Positions 1 through 7,866 of a DNA stretch of 37,560 bases are shown here, piece after piece. The notes under the pieces were generated by a model. The model was given only the letters and a program-made list of their open reading frames with translations. It was not told where the DNA came from and did not search any database. A program made the translations under genes and the position numbers. The first letter of the stretch is position 1; each line of letters opens with the position of its first letter. This DNA is from Caulobacter endophyticus (GTDB taxonomy: Bacteria; Pseudomonadota; Alphaproteobacteria; Caulobacterales; Caulobacteraceae): positions 1-37,560 of the forward strand of contig NZ_QDKQ01000044.1 of NCBI RefSeq assembly GCF_003116815.1, read 5' to 3'.

Positions 1-2
1 TG

Positions 3-242
3 GTAGCCAACGATAGTCAGCCGCACAGAAGAGACGTCGCCGGTCAGCGTCACGAAATGCCCCCGCTTCTCCACGATCTTAACGGACGTACCAACGGTCC
101 GCTACGGGTCGTGCGCTACCTTGCCGACCGGGAGCTGAACGTCGTGTTCTGGGAGGTGCATCAGCGGCAGATCATGGCGCGACCGGCCAGCGACGAGGAC
201 CTGCGGATCGGCAGAGAGAGATGGATGGATTTTGGCCCCTAG
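3..242 (+). CDS. Possible C-terminal end of an unknown protein (doubtful)
   Basis: The frame is open from the left window edge to a TAG at 240-242; the first ATG in it is at 57, giving 61 residues. The second half (containing RYLADREL and VVFWEVHQ) has GC-rich third positions like real genes here; the first half does not. It converges on, and overlaps by a few bases, the end of the DUF4386 gene. I recognise no family. It could be the tail of a gene that starts outside the window, or a chance ORF. The opposite strand over 1-80 also reads protein-like, so the coding strand is uncertain. Confidence 0.25.
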   Translation, partial: VANDSQPHRRDVAGQRHEMPPLLHDLNGRTNGPLRVVRYLADRELNVVFWEVHQRQIMARPASDEDLRIGRERWMDFGP

Positions 243-940
243 AACATTGCTCTTTTCCCAGCCCAACGGTCCCGATCCACCCCCATGATTAACAACCACA
301 GACACATAGCGCCCTCGCCAGCCAGGATCAGGGCGAAGCAGACCGGGCTGGCGGCGCCGGCGAACGCCGGGGCGAAGAGGTTGGACAGGGTCAGGGCCAG
401 ATAGGCGCCGCCGGCGGCCTGCATCAGCAGCCCTACGCCCCTGGGCAGATAGCCAGAGCGGAAGACGAGAGCGCCGCTGGCCAGGCAGGTCATGCCGAAG
501 AACACCAAGGCGACATTGAAGGCAATGTCGTGCCCAACCAGGGCCATGGCGGCCATGGCATGAGCGCTGGCTCCGCCATCTGTAGCCAGCGGCAGGACCA
601 TCAGCTCGAACACCTTGCTGACCGCCTCGACCGCCAAGGAGACGGCGTTGAGCAGCAGGAACAGCAGGGCCAGGTTGCGTCCCGCCCGCCGCAGCAGCAG
701 ATATTCCAGCCACAGCTGCACGACGGCGATCAGCACCACCGCGAGATTGGCCGCCGTGCCCAGCCGCCAAAGGTCCGGCGCGGCGACCAGGCGGGCGACG
801 GTGGCCGCCGCGTCGCCCGGAACCACCAGGGCGCTACGCAGATAGCCTTCGGAAAAGCCGCCCAGCAGGATGACCAGCAGGTACAGGAAGCCGACCGCCC
901 GGGCGTGGAGCTGCGGGCGCTCGTCGAGACGAGACGTCAT
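239..940 (-). CDS. DUF4386 family integral membrane protein
   Basis: This is a 233-residue, strongly hydrophobic protein with about six predicted membrane segments. The layout matches DUF4386: an N-terminal GFLYLLVILLGGFSE segment, a VPGDAAATVARLVA stretch, then a FFGMTCLASGALVFRSGYLPR segment, where the RSGYLPR loop is characteristic of the family, and a C-terminal segment ending in a short basic tail. The family has no assigned biochemical role; it is a cytoplasmic membrane protein. The start is the ATG at 940; the upstream ribosome-binding signal is weak. A small ORF in the same direction ends about 33 bases upstream, so the two may be cotranscribed. The family call is firm, the function is not known. 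Confidence 0.88.
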   Translation of the reverse strand: MTSRLDERPQLHARAVGFLYLLVILLGGFSEGYLRSALVVPGDAAATVARLVAAPDLWRLGTAANLAVVLIAVVQLWLEYLLLRRAGRNLALLFLLLNAVSLAVEAVSKVFELMVLPLATDGGASAHAMAAMALVGHDIAFNVALVFFGMTCLASGALVFRSGYLPRGVGLLMQAAGGAYLALTLSNLFAPAFAGAASPVCFALILAGEGAMCLWLLIMGVDRDRWAGKRAMF

Positions 941-973
941 GGTGTGTCTTTCGGGAGGGATGGAGGGTGGCGC

Positions 974-1096
974 TTAGCGCCAGCGGTCGCCAGGACCGGA
1001 GAAGAAGGTCGCGGCCACGCGCCGCCAGGGAATCACGGGAAGAAACACCACCACCATCAGGCAGGCGAAGGTGGTTTCCAGGGTCGCTTCGTCCAT
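974..1096 (-). CDS. Possible small membrane protein, 40 residues
   Basis: This short ORF runs from an ATG at 1096 to TAA at 974. The translated peptide has one hydrophobic segment (CLMVVVFLPVIPW) followed by a basic, aromatic tail (WRRVAATFF), which looks like a single-pass small membrane protein. The frame is also open further upstream, with GTG codons as alternative starts. It sits just upstream of the DUF4386 gene in the same orientation. There is no clear Shine-Dalgarno sequence and no recognised family, so it may be a chance ORF. Confidence 0.3.
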   Translation of the reverse strand: MDEATLETTFACLMVVVFLPVIPWRRVAATFFSGPGDRWR

Positions 1097-1166
1097 TACG
1101 CCGCTCGTCCACTTCGGGGCGGCCACGACGGCCACTCTGTTCTCGCCGTACTCGCGCTACACGGCC

Positions 1167-1427
1167 CTACGATTGCTTGCGCCCCAGCCGCCTGCCCGGC
1201 CAGGACGGGGAGGTCAGCACGTCGGTGAAATCTGGCGTATCAGCGTCCTTGGCCAGGACGGATACTTTCTCGATCAGATCGTCCGCGTAACCGGTCGTCG
1301 GCCCAATCCCGTTGAGGTCCTCGAGCAAGAGACGGGCAGGGATACCGGCGGCATGCGGGCGACTTGTTTGAAGCGGCTCGTGGTCCAGGGCGCGGTCGAT
1401 GCGATCTGACGACAATGACTGGGTCAT
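1167..1427 (-). CDS. Hypothetical protein, 86 residues, divergent from gspE
   Basis: This ORF of 86 codons begins at ATG 1427 and ends in TAG at 1167. It is divergent from gspE with a 69-base gap that must hold both promoters. Codons have GC-rich third positions across the whole length, which favours real coding. The product is soluble and mixed in charge, with recognisable stretches such as LLEDLNGIG and DDLIEKVSVLAKDADTPDF and a basic C-terminus. The frame remains open further into gspE on the minus strand, but that part is a shadow. I do not recognise a family. Its position suggests it could be linked to the secretion operon, but nothing in the sequence proves it. Confidence 0.42.
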   Translation of the reverse strand: MTQSLSSDRIDRALDHEPLQTSRPHAAGIPARLLLEDLNGIGPTTGYADDLIEKVSVLAKDADTPDFTDVLTSPSWPGRRLGRKQS

Positions 1428-1496
1428 GACGAAGGCGCTGGTGGCGAATGTGAGTTCGACACTGGCGGCGATGCTTTGCATGCGGGTGGCGCGTCC

Positions 1497-3173
1497 ATGG
1501 TGACCGATGGTGTGGCGGTGAAAGACCCTCGTCGCGATCGGATGATCGCGCGGCTTCTCCACGAGGAGCGGATCGACCAGAACCTGTTGCGTCGAGCCGC
1601 CGGCGTCTGCGAGCGGACGGGTTTGCCGATCGAGGCCGCGCTCAACCAGATGGGTGCGATCAGTGACGAGACCCTGGTGGATCTCTACTGCGAAGCCAGC
1701 GGGTGTCTGCGCTGGTCGCCGCAAGACGAGCCAGGTCGCTTCACCGCTGGCGACCTGCCGGCCGCGATCTCCTTTCTGCAGGCGCGGCGCATTCTGCCCC
1801 TGCGCCTGGATGGCGAGCACCTGGTGGTGGCCGCCGCGGACCCGCTCGACGATGAAGGCTTGGCTGGCCTGGCGTTCTCCAGCGGCGCGCCGTTGCGAAT
1901 TTTGGTGGCGCGACCAGCTGACTACCGGCGCGAGGCTTCGAACCTGTTCGAAGCCGATGCCGAGGATGAGATTGCACTCGACGAGCGCAAGCTGTCCAAG
2001 GACGTGCAGGCCATCGCCGACGCAGGCGCCGACAGCATCGCTGCGCGAATTCTCAAAGACATCGTCGAAATGGCCGTCGCCCGCCGCGCTTCGGACGTCC
2101 ATTTCGAGCCGCGCCGTCACGACCTGCGCATCCGCCTGCGGATCGACGGGCAACTCGTCGAGCACCAACTGGCCGCGTCCGACCTTTCGGCGCCGTTGGT
2201 TTCGCGCCTGAAGGTGCTGGCGGACCTCGACGTCGGAGAACGTCGACTGCCGCAGGATGGTCGTGCGAGCTTCGTCGTCGAGGGGCGACCGGTGGATGTC
2301 CGTGTCTCGGTGCTGCCCGCAGCGTTCGGAGAAACGGCCGTGCTGCGAATTCTCGACCGTGACGGACTGGTCTTCGATTATCCAAGCCTTGGGTTCTCAC
2401 CCAGCCAGGTCGCTCTGCTTGAAAGCGTGGCGCATTCCCCTCATGGGCTGTTCCTGGTGACCGGCCCGACAGGCAGCGGCAAGACCACGACCCTGTATGC
2501 CCTGCTCGAGACCCTCAGGCAGACGCCTCGCAAGATCCTCAGTATCGAGGATCCGATCGAGTATCACTTTCGGCATGTCGTGCAGGTCCAGGCCGCCCCG
2601 CAGATCGGGCTGAGCTTTGCGTCCGCGTTGCGGGCGTTCCTGAGGCAGGACCCGGACGTCATCCTCGTGGGGGAAATCCGCGACGCCGAAACCGCGGAGG
2701 TCGCGGTGCAGGCGGCCCTCACCGGACACCTGGTTCTGGCTTCATTGCATGCCAACCACGCGCTTGGTGTCGTGCCTCGTTTGCTCGACATGGGGGTGGA
2801 GCCCTATCAACTGGCCGCGGCGCTTCGCGGGGCCATGGCGCAACGCCTCGTGCGCCGCCTGTGCCCGGACTGCGCGGCTCGGCGGCCGCTTACGGCCGCC
2901 GAGGCGGCGTTCGCGCCCAGCTTGCACGACGTCCATGAGGGGAGCGGCTGCGCCAACTGTGGTCACGCCGGCTTCAAGGGGCGCATCGCGGTCGCCGAGG
3001 GCTTTGTCTGCGACGAGGGTCTTGCTGCGGCGATCGCCGCTCGCGTAGGCAGCAGCGAGTTGCAGGCCCATGCGCAACGGGGAGGTCTTGGCAGTCTGCA
3101 CGCCGACGCCCTGGAAAAGGTGCGTCTTGGTCAGACGAGCCTGCGTGATGTCATGGCCCTGGGGCGGGGATGA
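1497..3173 (+). CDS. gspE: Type II secretion ATPase GspE
   Basis: This is the cytoplasmic hexameric ATPase that powers pseudopilus assembly in type II secretion. The product is 558 residues from the ATG at 1497; an upstream TTG at 1476 would add seven. The N-terminal MshEN/GspE-N-like region (about 1-160) is followed by the T2SS/PilB ATPase domain. The Walker A motif GPTGSGKTT lies near 323-331, an SIEDP Asp-box follows, and the Walker B DPDVILVGEIRD lies near 385-396. A four-cysteine zinc site (CPDC and CANC, about 456-488) is typical of GspE and PilB. It heads an operon: its stop overlaps the gspF start as ATGA. The tetracysteine site and downstream pseudopilins rule out a TrbB/VirB11 ATPase; a type IV pilus PilB is the main alternative. 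Confidence 0.93.
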   Translation: MVTDGVAVKDPRRDRMIARLLHEERIDQNLLRRAAGVCERTGLPIEAALNQMGAISDETLVDLYCEASGCLRWSPQDEPGRFTAGDLPAAISFLQARRILPLRLDGEHLVVAAADPLDDEGLAGLAFSSGAPLRILVARPADYRREASNLFEADAEDEIALDERKLSKDVQAIADAGADSIAARILKDIVEMAVARRASDVHFEPRRHDLRIRLRIDGQLVEHQLAASDLSAPLVSRLKVLADLDVGERRLPQDGRASFVVEGRPVDVRVSVLPAAFGETAVLRILDRDGLVFDYPSLGFSPSQVALLESVAHSPHGLFLVTGPTGSGKTTTLYALLETLRQTPRKILSIEDPIEYHFRHVVQVQAAPQIGLSFASALRAFLRQDPDVILVGEIRDAETAEVAVQAALTGHLVLASLHANHALGVVPRLLDMGVEPYQLAAALRGAMAQRLVRRLCPDCAARRPLTAAEAAFAPSLHDVHEGSGCANCGHAGFKGRIAVAEGFVCDEGLAAAIAARVGSSELQAHAQRGGLGSLHADALEKVRLGQTSLRDVMALGRG

Positions 3174-4363
3174 CGCGCGCCTGGCGATATCTTGCTCTGG
3201 ATGCACAGGGGCGGCGGCGGCGAGGCGTCGTCGAAGCCGAGACGCAGGCTGCCGCCCTGGCGCGGCTGGGGCGGCTTCGGTTGACGGCCGTGCGTCTGAC
3301 TGCGGAAAAGACCGGCGGCGGCCCAAGACTGTCTAAGCGGCATTTCGCCGAATTTCTGCATGACCTTGGAGCGCTCGTCAGCGCGGGGGTTCCGGTTCGG
3401 GGCGCGCTTGGCGTTCTCGCCAGCGGTGAAAAGCGGTCGACGCCGGTCTCGCGAGCGGCAAAGGCGATCGAGGACCAACTGTCCGCCGGACAGAGCCTGG
3501 CCGAGGCGATCGCCAGGCTTCCCCGTCCATCCGGCGCCAGCCTAGCCGCGCTCGTCGCGGCTGGCGAGGCTTCCGGCGCCCTGGGCCAAGCCCTGACCCA
3601 CGGCGCCGATAGCCAGGCCGAAGAACTGGACGCCATGGAGACCCTGGTCGGCGCGCTCAGCTATCCGCTGTTCATCCTGCTCATGACGAGCGCCACGATA
3701 ATGGTGATCCTGTTCTTCGTCGCCCCGTCTCTCGAGCCTCTCGTCCAGGGAAACGAACGCCTTCCGTTGGGCCTGAATGTGCTTTTGGAGAGCAGTCAGG
3801 CCTTACGCTCGCGTGGTGGCCTCCTTGCGGTCAGCGTGGCCGGCGTCGCCTGCGCCCTGATGGTTTCCTGGCGCCTGGGCTGGCTGCGCCGTCCGGTGGA
3901 AGGTTGGCTGCTGGACGGACCGACGGCTTCCATCAGTCGTGGTTTGGCTTTCGGTGCGGCGATGACCACCTTCGGCGGCCTGGTCAGCGCGAAGGTTCCG
4001 GTCAGCGACGCCCTCAAGCTCAGCGCCGCGGGAGCGTCAATGCGGCTGGTGGCCGATCGCCTGCTGGTCGCCGCGGACGCCATTCGCACCGGCGTGGCGG
4101 TCTCGCAGGCCATCGCGCAGTGCCGCGGCATGCCCGCGCGCCTGGTGCGTCTGGCGAGCGTTGGCGAAGAAACTGGTCGCCTGGGATCAATGCTTGCACG
4201 CGGGGGTCGCCTGGAGCGGCAGGCCAGTCTGCGCAGGCTCAAGCGTGCGGCGCAGTGGCTGGGACCGGCCATGATCGTGCTGCTGGGGGCGTTGATCGGA
4301 TTGATCTTCGCGGGCCTGATGACCGGTGTGACGAGCCTGGGAGGCGGCGATGGCGCGGTCTGA
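3170..4363 (+). CDS. gspF: Type II secretion inner-membrane platform protein GspF
   Basis: This is the 397-residue polytopic platform protein that couples GspE to pseudopilus growth. Two T2SSF domains are visible. The first (about 50-175) contains FLHDLGALVSAGVP and ends in a membrane segment near 165-188. The second (about 255-380) contains FGGLVSAKVPVSDAL and ASVGEETGRLGSML, and ends in a membrane segment near 363-386. Another membrane segment lies near 215-233. Length and layout are normal for GspF/PilC. The start overlaps the gspE stop by four bases (ATGA), so translation is probably coupled. The downstream TolA-like gene starts inside its last codons. Confidence 0.92.
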   Translation: MTRAWRYLALDAQGRRRRGVVEAETQAAALARLGRLRLTAVRLTAEKTGGGPRLSKRHFAEFLHDLGALVSAGVPVRGALGVLASGEKRSTPVSRAAKAIEDQLSAGQSLAEAIARLPRPSGASLAALVAAGEASGALGQALTHGADSQAEELDAMETLVGALSYPLFILLMTSATIMVILFFVAPSLEPLVQGNERLPLGLNVLLESSQALRSRGGLLAVSVAGVACALMVSWRLGWLRRPVEGWLLDGPTASISRGLAFGAAMTTFGGLVSAKVPVSDALKLSAAGASMRLVADRLLVAADAIRTGVAVSQAIAQCRGMPARLVRLASVGEETGRLGSMLARGGRLERQASLRRLKRAAQWLGPAMIVLLGALIGLIFAGLMTGVTSLGGGDGAV

Positions 4364-5150
4364 GCCTCGCTGGCGGCTCGTGGTGCATATGTGGGACAAT
4401 GTCCGGATGCGATGCTGGCGCTGGGGCGAAACTATCCCCCCGCGTCGACGTCGACAGGGGATGGGGCTGGCTGGCGGGCTCGCGGTCCATCTCCTGTTGT
4501 TTTCGGTGCTGATCTCCGGAACCGCCGCGCGCCAGGCCGGTCTGACGCCTCTGGGCGTCGACGACGGACTTCGTCAGGGCGTGCGCGGGCTTTCGCTTAG
4601 TCTGGTCAATCTGCCCGACCAGCGCTCGGAGGGGAGGGCGCTCAGCGGGGCGACGACGCCGAGGTCCACGGCGTCACCGTCCCCTCCACGGCCACGGCCA
4701 AGGCCTGATCAATCGCTGCTGGCGGTCGAAGAAGAAGCCAAGCGTCAAACCGCGGCGGAGGATATGACGGCGCAAACGCAAGACACGTTGGCCGCGTCTT
4801 CGCCGGCGCGCGGCGAGACCAGCCTTACTGGACGTCAGGCCGGTGATCCCGATGGCGCGGAGAACCTGTTGCGGCAGATTGCACGTTGCCTGCCGGTGGA
4901 TCGCGCGCCCAACATCGGCGGGAGCACCTTGAACATATCCCTGGCTGCGGACGGTCGTCTGGCCGCAGCCCCGGACCTGACCTTCGCGGCCGGCACGGCC
5001 TCAAGCCAGCGGATCGAGGAAGCCAACCTGGTTATCCAGGCCGCCTTGCAATGCGGCCCCTACGCGATGGGAGGAAAGCCTGCGCAGGTCGCGCTTGCCC
5101 CGGACTTTTCGTTTCTGGCGCCTAGCTCTCTCACGGGGGAGAGGCCGTGA
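4350..5150 (+). CDS. TonB/TolA-like envelope protein within the T2SS operon
   Basis: This 266-residue protein has a basic cytoplasmic N-terminus, one membrane segment (about 38-58), a Pro/Arg- and Ala-rich periplasmic linker (about 100-160) and a compact C-terminal domain (about 170-258). That domain has the pattern of alphaproteobacterial TolA/TonB C-terminal domains: IARCLP, a strand with LAADGRL, then IQAALQCGPY. Its two cysteines (180 and 235) are where TolA domains often form a disulfide. This is family-level pattern matching, not a confident assignment. The start overlaps gspF by 14 bases, and its stop overlaps the next gene as GTGA. Such a protein is not a standard T2SS part; it may take the place of GspN or link the apparatus to the proton motive force. 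Confidence 0.6.
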   Translation: MARSEPRWRLVVHMWDNVRMRCWRWGETIPPRRRRQGMGLAGGLAVHLLLFSVLISGTAARQAGLTPLGVDDGLRQGVRGLSLSLVNLPDQRSEGRALSGATTPRSTASPSPPRPRPRPDQSLLAVEEEAKRQTAAEDMTAQTQDTLAASSPARGETSLTGRQAGDPDGAENLLRQIARCLPVDRAPNIGGSTLNISLAADGRLAAAPDLTFAAGTASSQRIEEANLVIQAALQCGPYAMGGKPAQVALAPDFSFLAPSSLTGERP

Positions 5151-5494
5151 ACGACAAGGGATACCTCGCGGCGGATGCGATCGTGGCGCTTCTGCTCGTC
5201 GCCATCGGGCTGGCGGCGGTTCTGAAGGTGCAAGCCCAAGCGCTCGAAATGTCTCGACGCGCCAAACATCTCCGGGCGGGCGTTCCTGCTGCCGCCCTCG
5301 CGTGGGCGCGCTTGGGCGAGGTCAAGCCGGGACTTACGTCAGCCTATGTCGCCAATGTGGTCGATGAGGTCGAGATCGATGGCCGGGTCTATAGCGTCTG
5401 TCGGGTCCAGATCCTCGCACCTCTCACAGCCGAACAGCCCCAACGGCGCGTGACGGGGCGACGGTTTTGCGGGGAAGCAGATGCCGCGAAGTGA
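5147..5494 (+). CDS. gspI: Minor pseudopilin, GspI-like
   Basis: This 115-residue protein has a class III (prepilin) signal: a short basic leader MNDKG, then a mature N-terminus beginning YLAAD and a hydrophobic helix (AIVALLLVAIGLAAVLKVQ). Length and the neighbouring GspJ-like gene fit GspI. The residue at mature position +5, normally Glu, is Asp here. A prepilin peptidase, not present in the window, would be needed to cleave and methylate it. The start is GTG at 5147 (GTGA overlap with the preceding stop). GspH cannot be excluded, because minor pseudopilins are distinguished mainly by length and order. Confidence 0.68.
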   Translation: MNDKGYLAADAIVALLLVAIGLAAVLKVQAQALEMSRRAKHLRAGVPAAALAWARLGEVKPGLTSAYVANVVDEVEIDGRVYSVCRVQILAPLTAEQPQRRVTGRRFCGEADAAK

Positions 5495-6041
5495 TGACGG
5501 CTACACTCTGGTCGAAGCCCTGACGGCGCTCGTGATCATTTCTCTGGCCCTGGCCGGCGTCAGTCAGGTGGTGATCGTGGGATCGCGCCAGGTCTCCCGC
5601 ATCGCCGCGACCCACGAGATGTTGTCGGACCGAGCGCAGGTGATCCGTCTCGTAAAGCGGCTGCCCGCGATGCTTGGTCCGTTTGACGGCGAGGGGAACG
5701 GTTTCGTTGGCGGGCCCAACCACGCCCGTTTTCAATGCGGGTCCGATGGCGTCTTCTGTGAAGTCGACGCTGACCAGGGACGGGCGGAGGTCAGGATCGA
5801 TGGCGTCAGCACTGCTGTGCGTGTCCGTTCGGATGCAAGCTTGCGACTGCTCTATGTCGGATCCGATGAGGCTCTGCATACGAGCTGGCCTCCGTCGCAG
5901 GCCGCGGGCAGGCTGCGGGCGTTGGCGGTAATGTCCGGCGACGCGCCCTGGGCGGTGTTGCGTCTTCCTATTTCTCAGGCCCATGACTGCGTCTTTGATC
6001 GGAGTAGTGGCGATTGCACGGTCATGAAGGGCCGCCGATGA
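5481..6041 (+). CDS. gspJ: Minor pseudopilin, GspJ-like
   Basis: This 186-residue protein has a textbook prepilin N-terminus: a seven-residue leader ending in Gly, then YTLVEALTAL with Glu at +5, and a hydrophobic helix (LVIISLALAGVSQVVIVGS). The periplasmic part has two separated cysteines and a CVFDRSSGDC pair near the C-terminus. Size and position after the GspI-like gene match GspJ, a component of the pseudopilus tip complex. It overlaps the upstream gene by 14 bases and the downstream gene as ATGA. Confidence 0.72.
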   Translation: MPRSDDGYTLVEALTALVIISLALAGVSQVVIVGSRQVSRIAATHEMLSDRAQVIRLVKRLPAMLGPFDGEGNGFVGGPNHARFQCGSDGVFCEVDADQGRAEVRIDGVSTAVRVRSDASLRLLYVGSDEALHTSWPPSQAAGRLRALAVMSGDAPWAVLRLPISQAHDCVFDRSSGDCTVMKGRR

Positions 6042-6808
6042 GCCAAGTCGAAGCCCCTCTCTTTGTTCGCACCGTCGAAATACCGCCCGGATCGCCTTGG
6101 GATCAAATGCGCGCGGCTCGTCTGCAGGCGACCGAAGGCGCGCCGCTGAAGGACAACCTGGCGATAGACGTTCGAAGGCTTGGTGGATGGCGGCGCGGAG
6201 CGCCGGGGCGTTTCGCCGCCGCCTATCAACGGCTCGACAAAGGCGGTTTCAAGGAACGGCGCATCGCGCACGTCGATGAGCGTGCGGTGACATTCGTGTT
6301 TCGCACTTTGGAGCAGGCTCGTTCGATCGCGCGACGACGCGCGGTGGATGCCGCGCTGTCGATTGGCGCCGTGACGCTTGTTGCGTTGGCGCTCGGCCGC
6401 GCCGTGGAGCTTCGCAATGCTTCGACAGCGCTGCGCGACCAGCAGCGCAATGACATTGCGCGCATCGAGCGAGCGGAGGCGCGGACCATGCGCCGGATGG
6501 CTCTGATCGCCAGGCAAGATCTCATCGGGAGGTCTGGCCTTCAGGTCGGCGATGACTTGGCCTGGGTGGCGAAAAATCGTTCACCTGACGCGTCTTTCCG
6601 GACGGTTGTCTGGCGCAGGAATGGGATCGAGATCTCGTCGGCTGGCAACAACATGCCGCTGGTCCCAGCGACGGGTGTCACGCCAAGCCCCGACCAGGCC
6701 TCGTGGATCGCAAAGCCGGACAAAGCTCCGATCGCGGGCGCTCGGGCGCGCGGGCCTTCCGTCGTCTTCCGGCCTACGGTGCGTCATGGGCGTGGAGAGA
6801 CGCGATGA
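6038..6808 (+). CDS. GspL-like inner-membrane assembly protein (short)
   Basis: This is a 256-residue single-pass protein: about 100 residues of basic cytoplasmic region, one membrane segment (about 102-121, ALSIGAVTLVALALG), and a periplasmic part that starts with a probable coiled coil (RNASTALRDQQRNDIARIERAEARTMRR broken by few hydrophobics). Operon position between GspJ- and GspM-like genes is the main reason for the GspL call. Canonical GspL has a much larger cytoplasmic actin-like domain (about 240 residues), so this is either a reduced GspL or a PilN-like analogue. The start is the ATG at 6038, forming ATGA with the GspJ stop; the ATG at 6014 is less likely. Confidence 0.5.
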   Translation: MSQVEAPLFVRTVEIPPGSPWDQMRAARLQATEGAPLKDNLAIDVRRLGGWRRGAPGRFAAAYQRLDKGGFKERRIAHVDERAVTFVFRTLEQARSIARRRAVDAALSIGAVTLVALALGRAVELRNASTALRDQQRNDIARIERAEARTMRRMALIARQDLIGRSGLQVGDDLAWVAKNRSPDASFRTVVWRRNGIEISSAGNNMPLVPATGVTPSPDQASWIAKPDKAPIAGARARGPSVVFRPTVRHGRGETR

Positions 6809-7239
6809 GGTTCACCTGGTTGCGTTCCGCGCTTTGCCTGGCTGTCGCCGTCGCGGGAGTGTTCCTGGTGCTTTTGCTGGTCGCCGGGCCACAGCGAGGC
6901 GCGACCTCCATACCGCGGCCAGTTCCTCCTCGGAAAACTGTCGAGCATGATCGTCTGGCCGCGATGTCGCTCTGCGAAGGACCTGTCGATCGCGTAGGGG
7001 CTAAGCTGGAGCGCCGGCTCTCGGCGTTCCCGGGAAAGCTGAGCGATGTCCGCGTAGCTAGCCTACCTGCGCCGGAGGGCGCCAAGGTGCGGCTTTCATT
7101 CCGGGCGAGCGCCGCAGATCTGGAAGGGTGGCTTTCTTCCACGGCGGCCCCCGCCATCTTCTATGAGGAGGTCCGCGTGTCCGCCTTGGAGGATCAGCGC
7201 TTCCTTGTGGAGATGACCGGGGAGGTTCCTTGTGATTAG
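6805..7239 (+). CDS. GspM-like inner-membrane protein
   Basis: This is a 144-residue protein with an N-terminal membrane anchor (about 8-28, LCLAVAVAGVFLVLLLVAG) and a periplasmic domain with an alternating strand-helix pattern. Size, topology and position after the GspL-like gene match GspM, which pairs with GspL below the pseudopilus. Sequence conservation in GspM is low, so the assignment rests on context. The start ATG at 6805 forms ATGA with the preceding stop. Two cysteines flank the domain (SLCEG and VPCD), and could form a disulfide. Confidence 0.5.
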   Translation: MRFTWLRSALCLAVAVAGVFLVLLLVAGPQRGATSIPRPVPPRKTVEHDRLAAMSLCEGPVDRVGAKLERRLSAFPGKLSDVRVASLPAPEGAKVRLSFRASAADLEGWLSSTAAPAIFYEEVRVSALEDQRFLVEMTGEVPCD

Positions 7240-7687
7240 TCGTCTGAGAGGCGCCTATGCCCGCTCCGCCGCCGTCGGCTGCATGTTGGGCGCGGCCGGC
7301 TTCATTGTCCTGAACAGTTCTCCCGAAGATCCTGTGGAGGCTCCTGTTCCGGCGGCGACGGCTTACGTTTTGCCGGTAAGACCGCCTTTGACCCTGTCCG
7401 CTGCCATGTTCGCCGGCGCCGGCGTGACGCCGCCGGTCGGCAGAGAGGTTCTGCTGAAAGGCGTCAGTCTGGAGGCTGGGCAAGAGCGGGCCCTGCTGTC
7501 GGTCGACGGGGCCGCTCCAACCTGGGTCGCCAGGGGGGGGCAGGTTGCGGGGGGCGTCCTCGACGCCGTGGGAGCGCGTTCGGCGAGCATCCGGCGCAAC
7601 GGGACGATGGTCACGGTTTACCTTTTTGTATCAGCAGCCGCCCTTGAGCCGTTCAGCCCTGGCGCGGCCGGGCAACCGAAATCCTGA
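7232..7687 (+). CDS. GspC-like protein, HR domain only
   Basis: This is a 151-residue protein with an N-terminal membrane anchor (about 12-28) and a periplasmic region. Its second half has the pattern of the GspC homology region: LKGVSLEAGQERALLSVDG, a WVARGGQV stretch and a closing pair of strands with RNGTMVTVYL. In type II secretion this region contacts the secretin and links the inner and outer membrane parts. The PDZ or coiled-coil domain that follows in canonical GspC is absent, so the protein is about half the usual length. The GTG start at 7232 overlaps the gspM-like gene by eight bases. It is the last gene before the Rhs gene. Confidence 0.6.
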   Translation: MISRLRGAYARSAAVGCMLGAAGFIVLNSSPEDPVEAPVPAATAYVLPVRPPLTLSAAMFAGAGVTPPVGREVLLKGVSLEAGQERALLSVDGAAPTWVARGGQVAGGVLDAVGARSASIRRNGTMVTVYLFVSAAALEPFSPGAAGQPKS

Positions 7688-7866
7688 CCGTCAGGCAACC
7701 ATCACGCGTCAAGCTGTGAAGCTTTGGCGAAGTATGCCTATCCAGGATTGCAATATGGTCAAGCTTGCACTTGTATGACCGTCCGCGATCTACCGCGGAT
7801 GTCTGTATCGGTTTGCGTATGTTTGGGCATGCAGTGCGGTCGGCGACTTCCAGCTTTGGTACGCGT

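Noticed and set aside
1428..2168. Long minus-strand extension of the 86-residue ORF into gspE
   Set aside because: The plus strand here encodes clear GspE sequence; only the part beyond the gspE start is credible as a separate gene.
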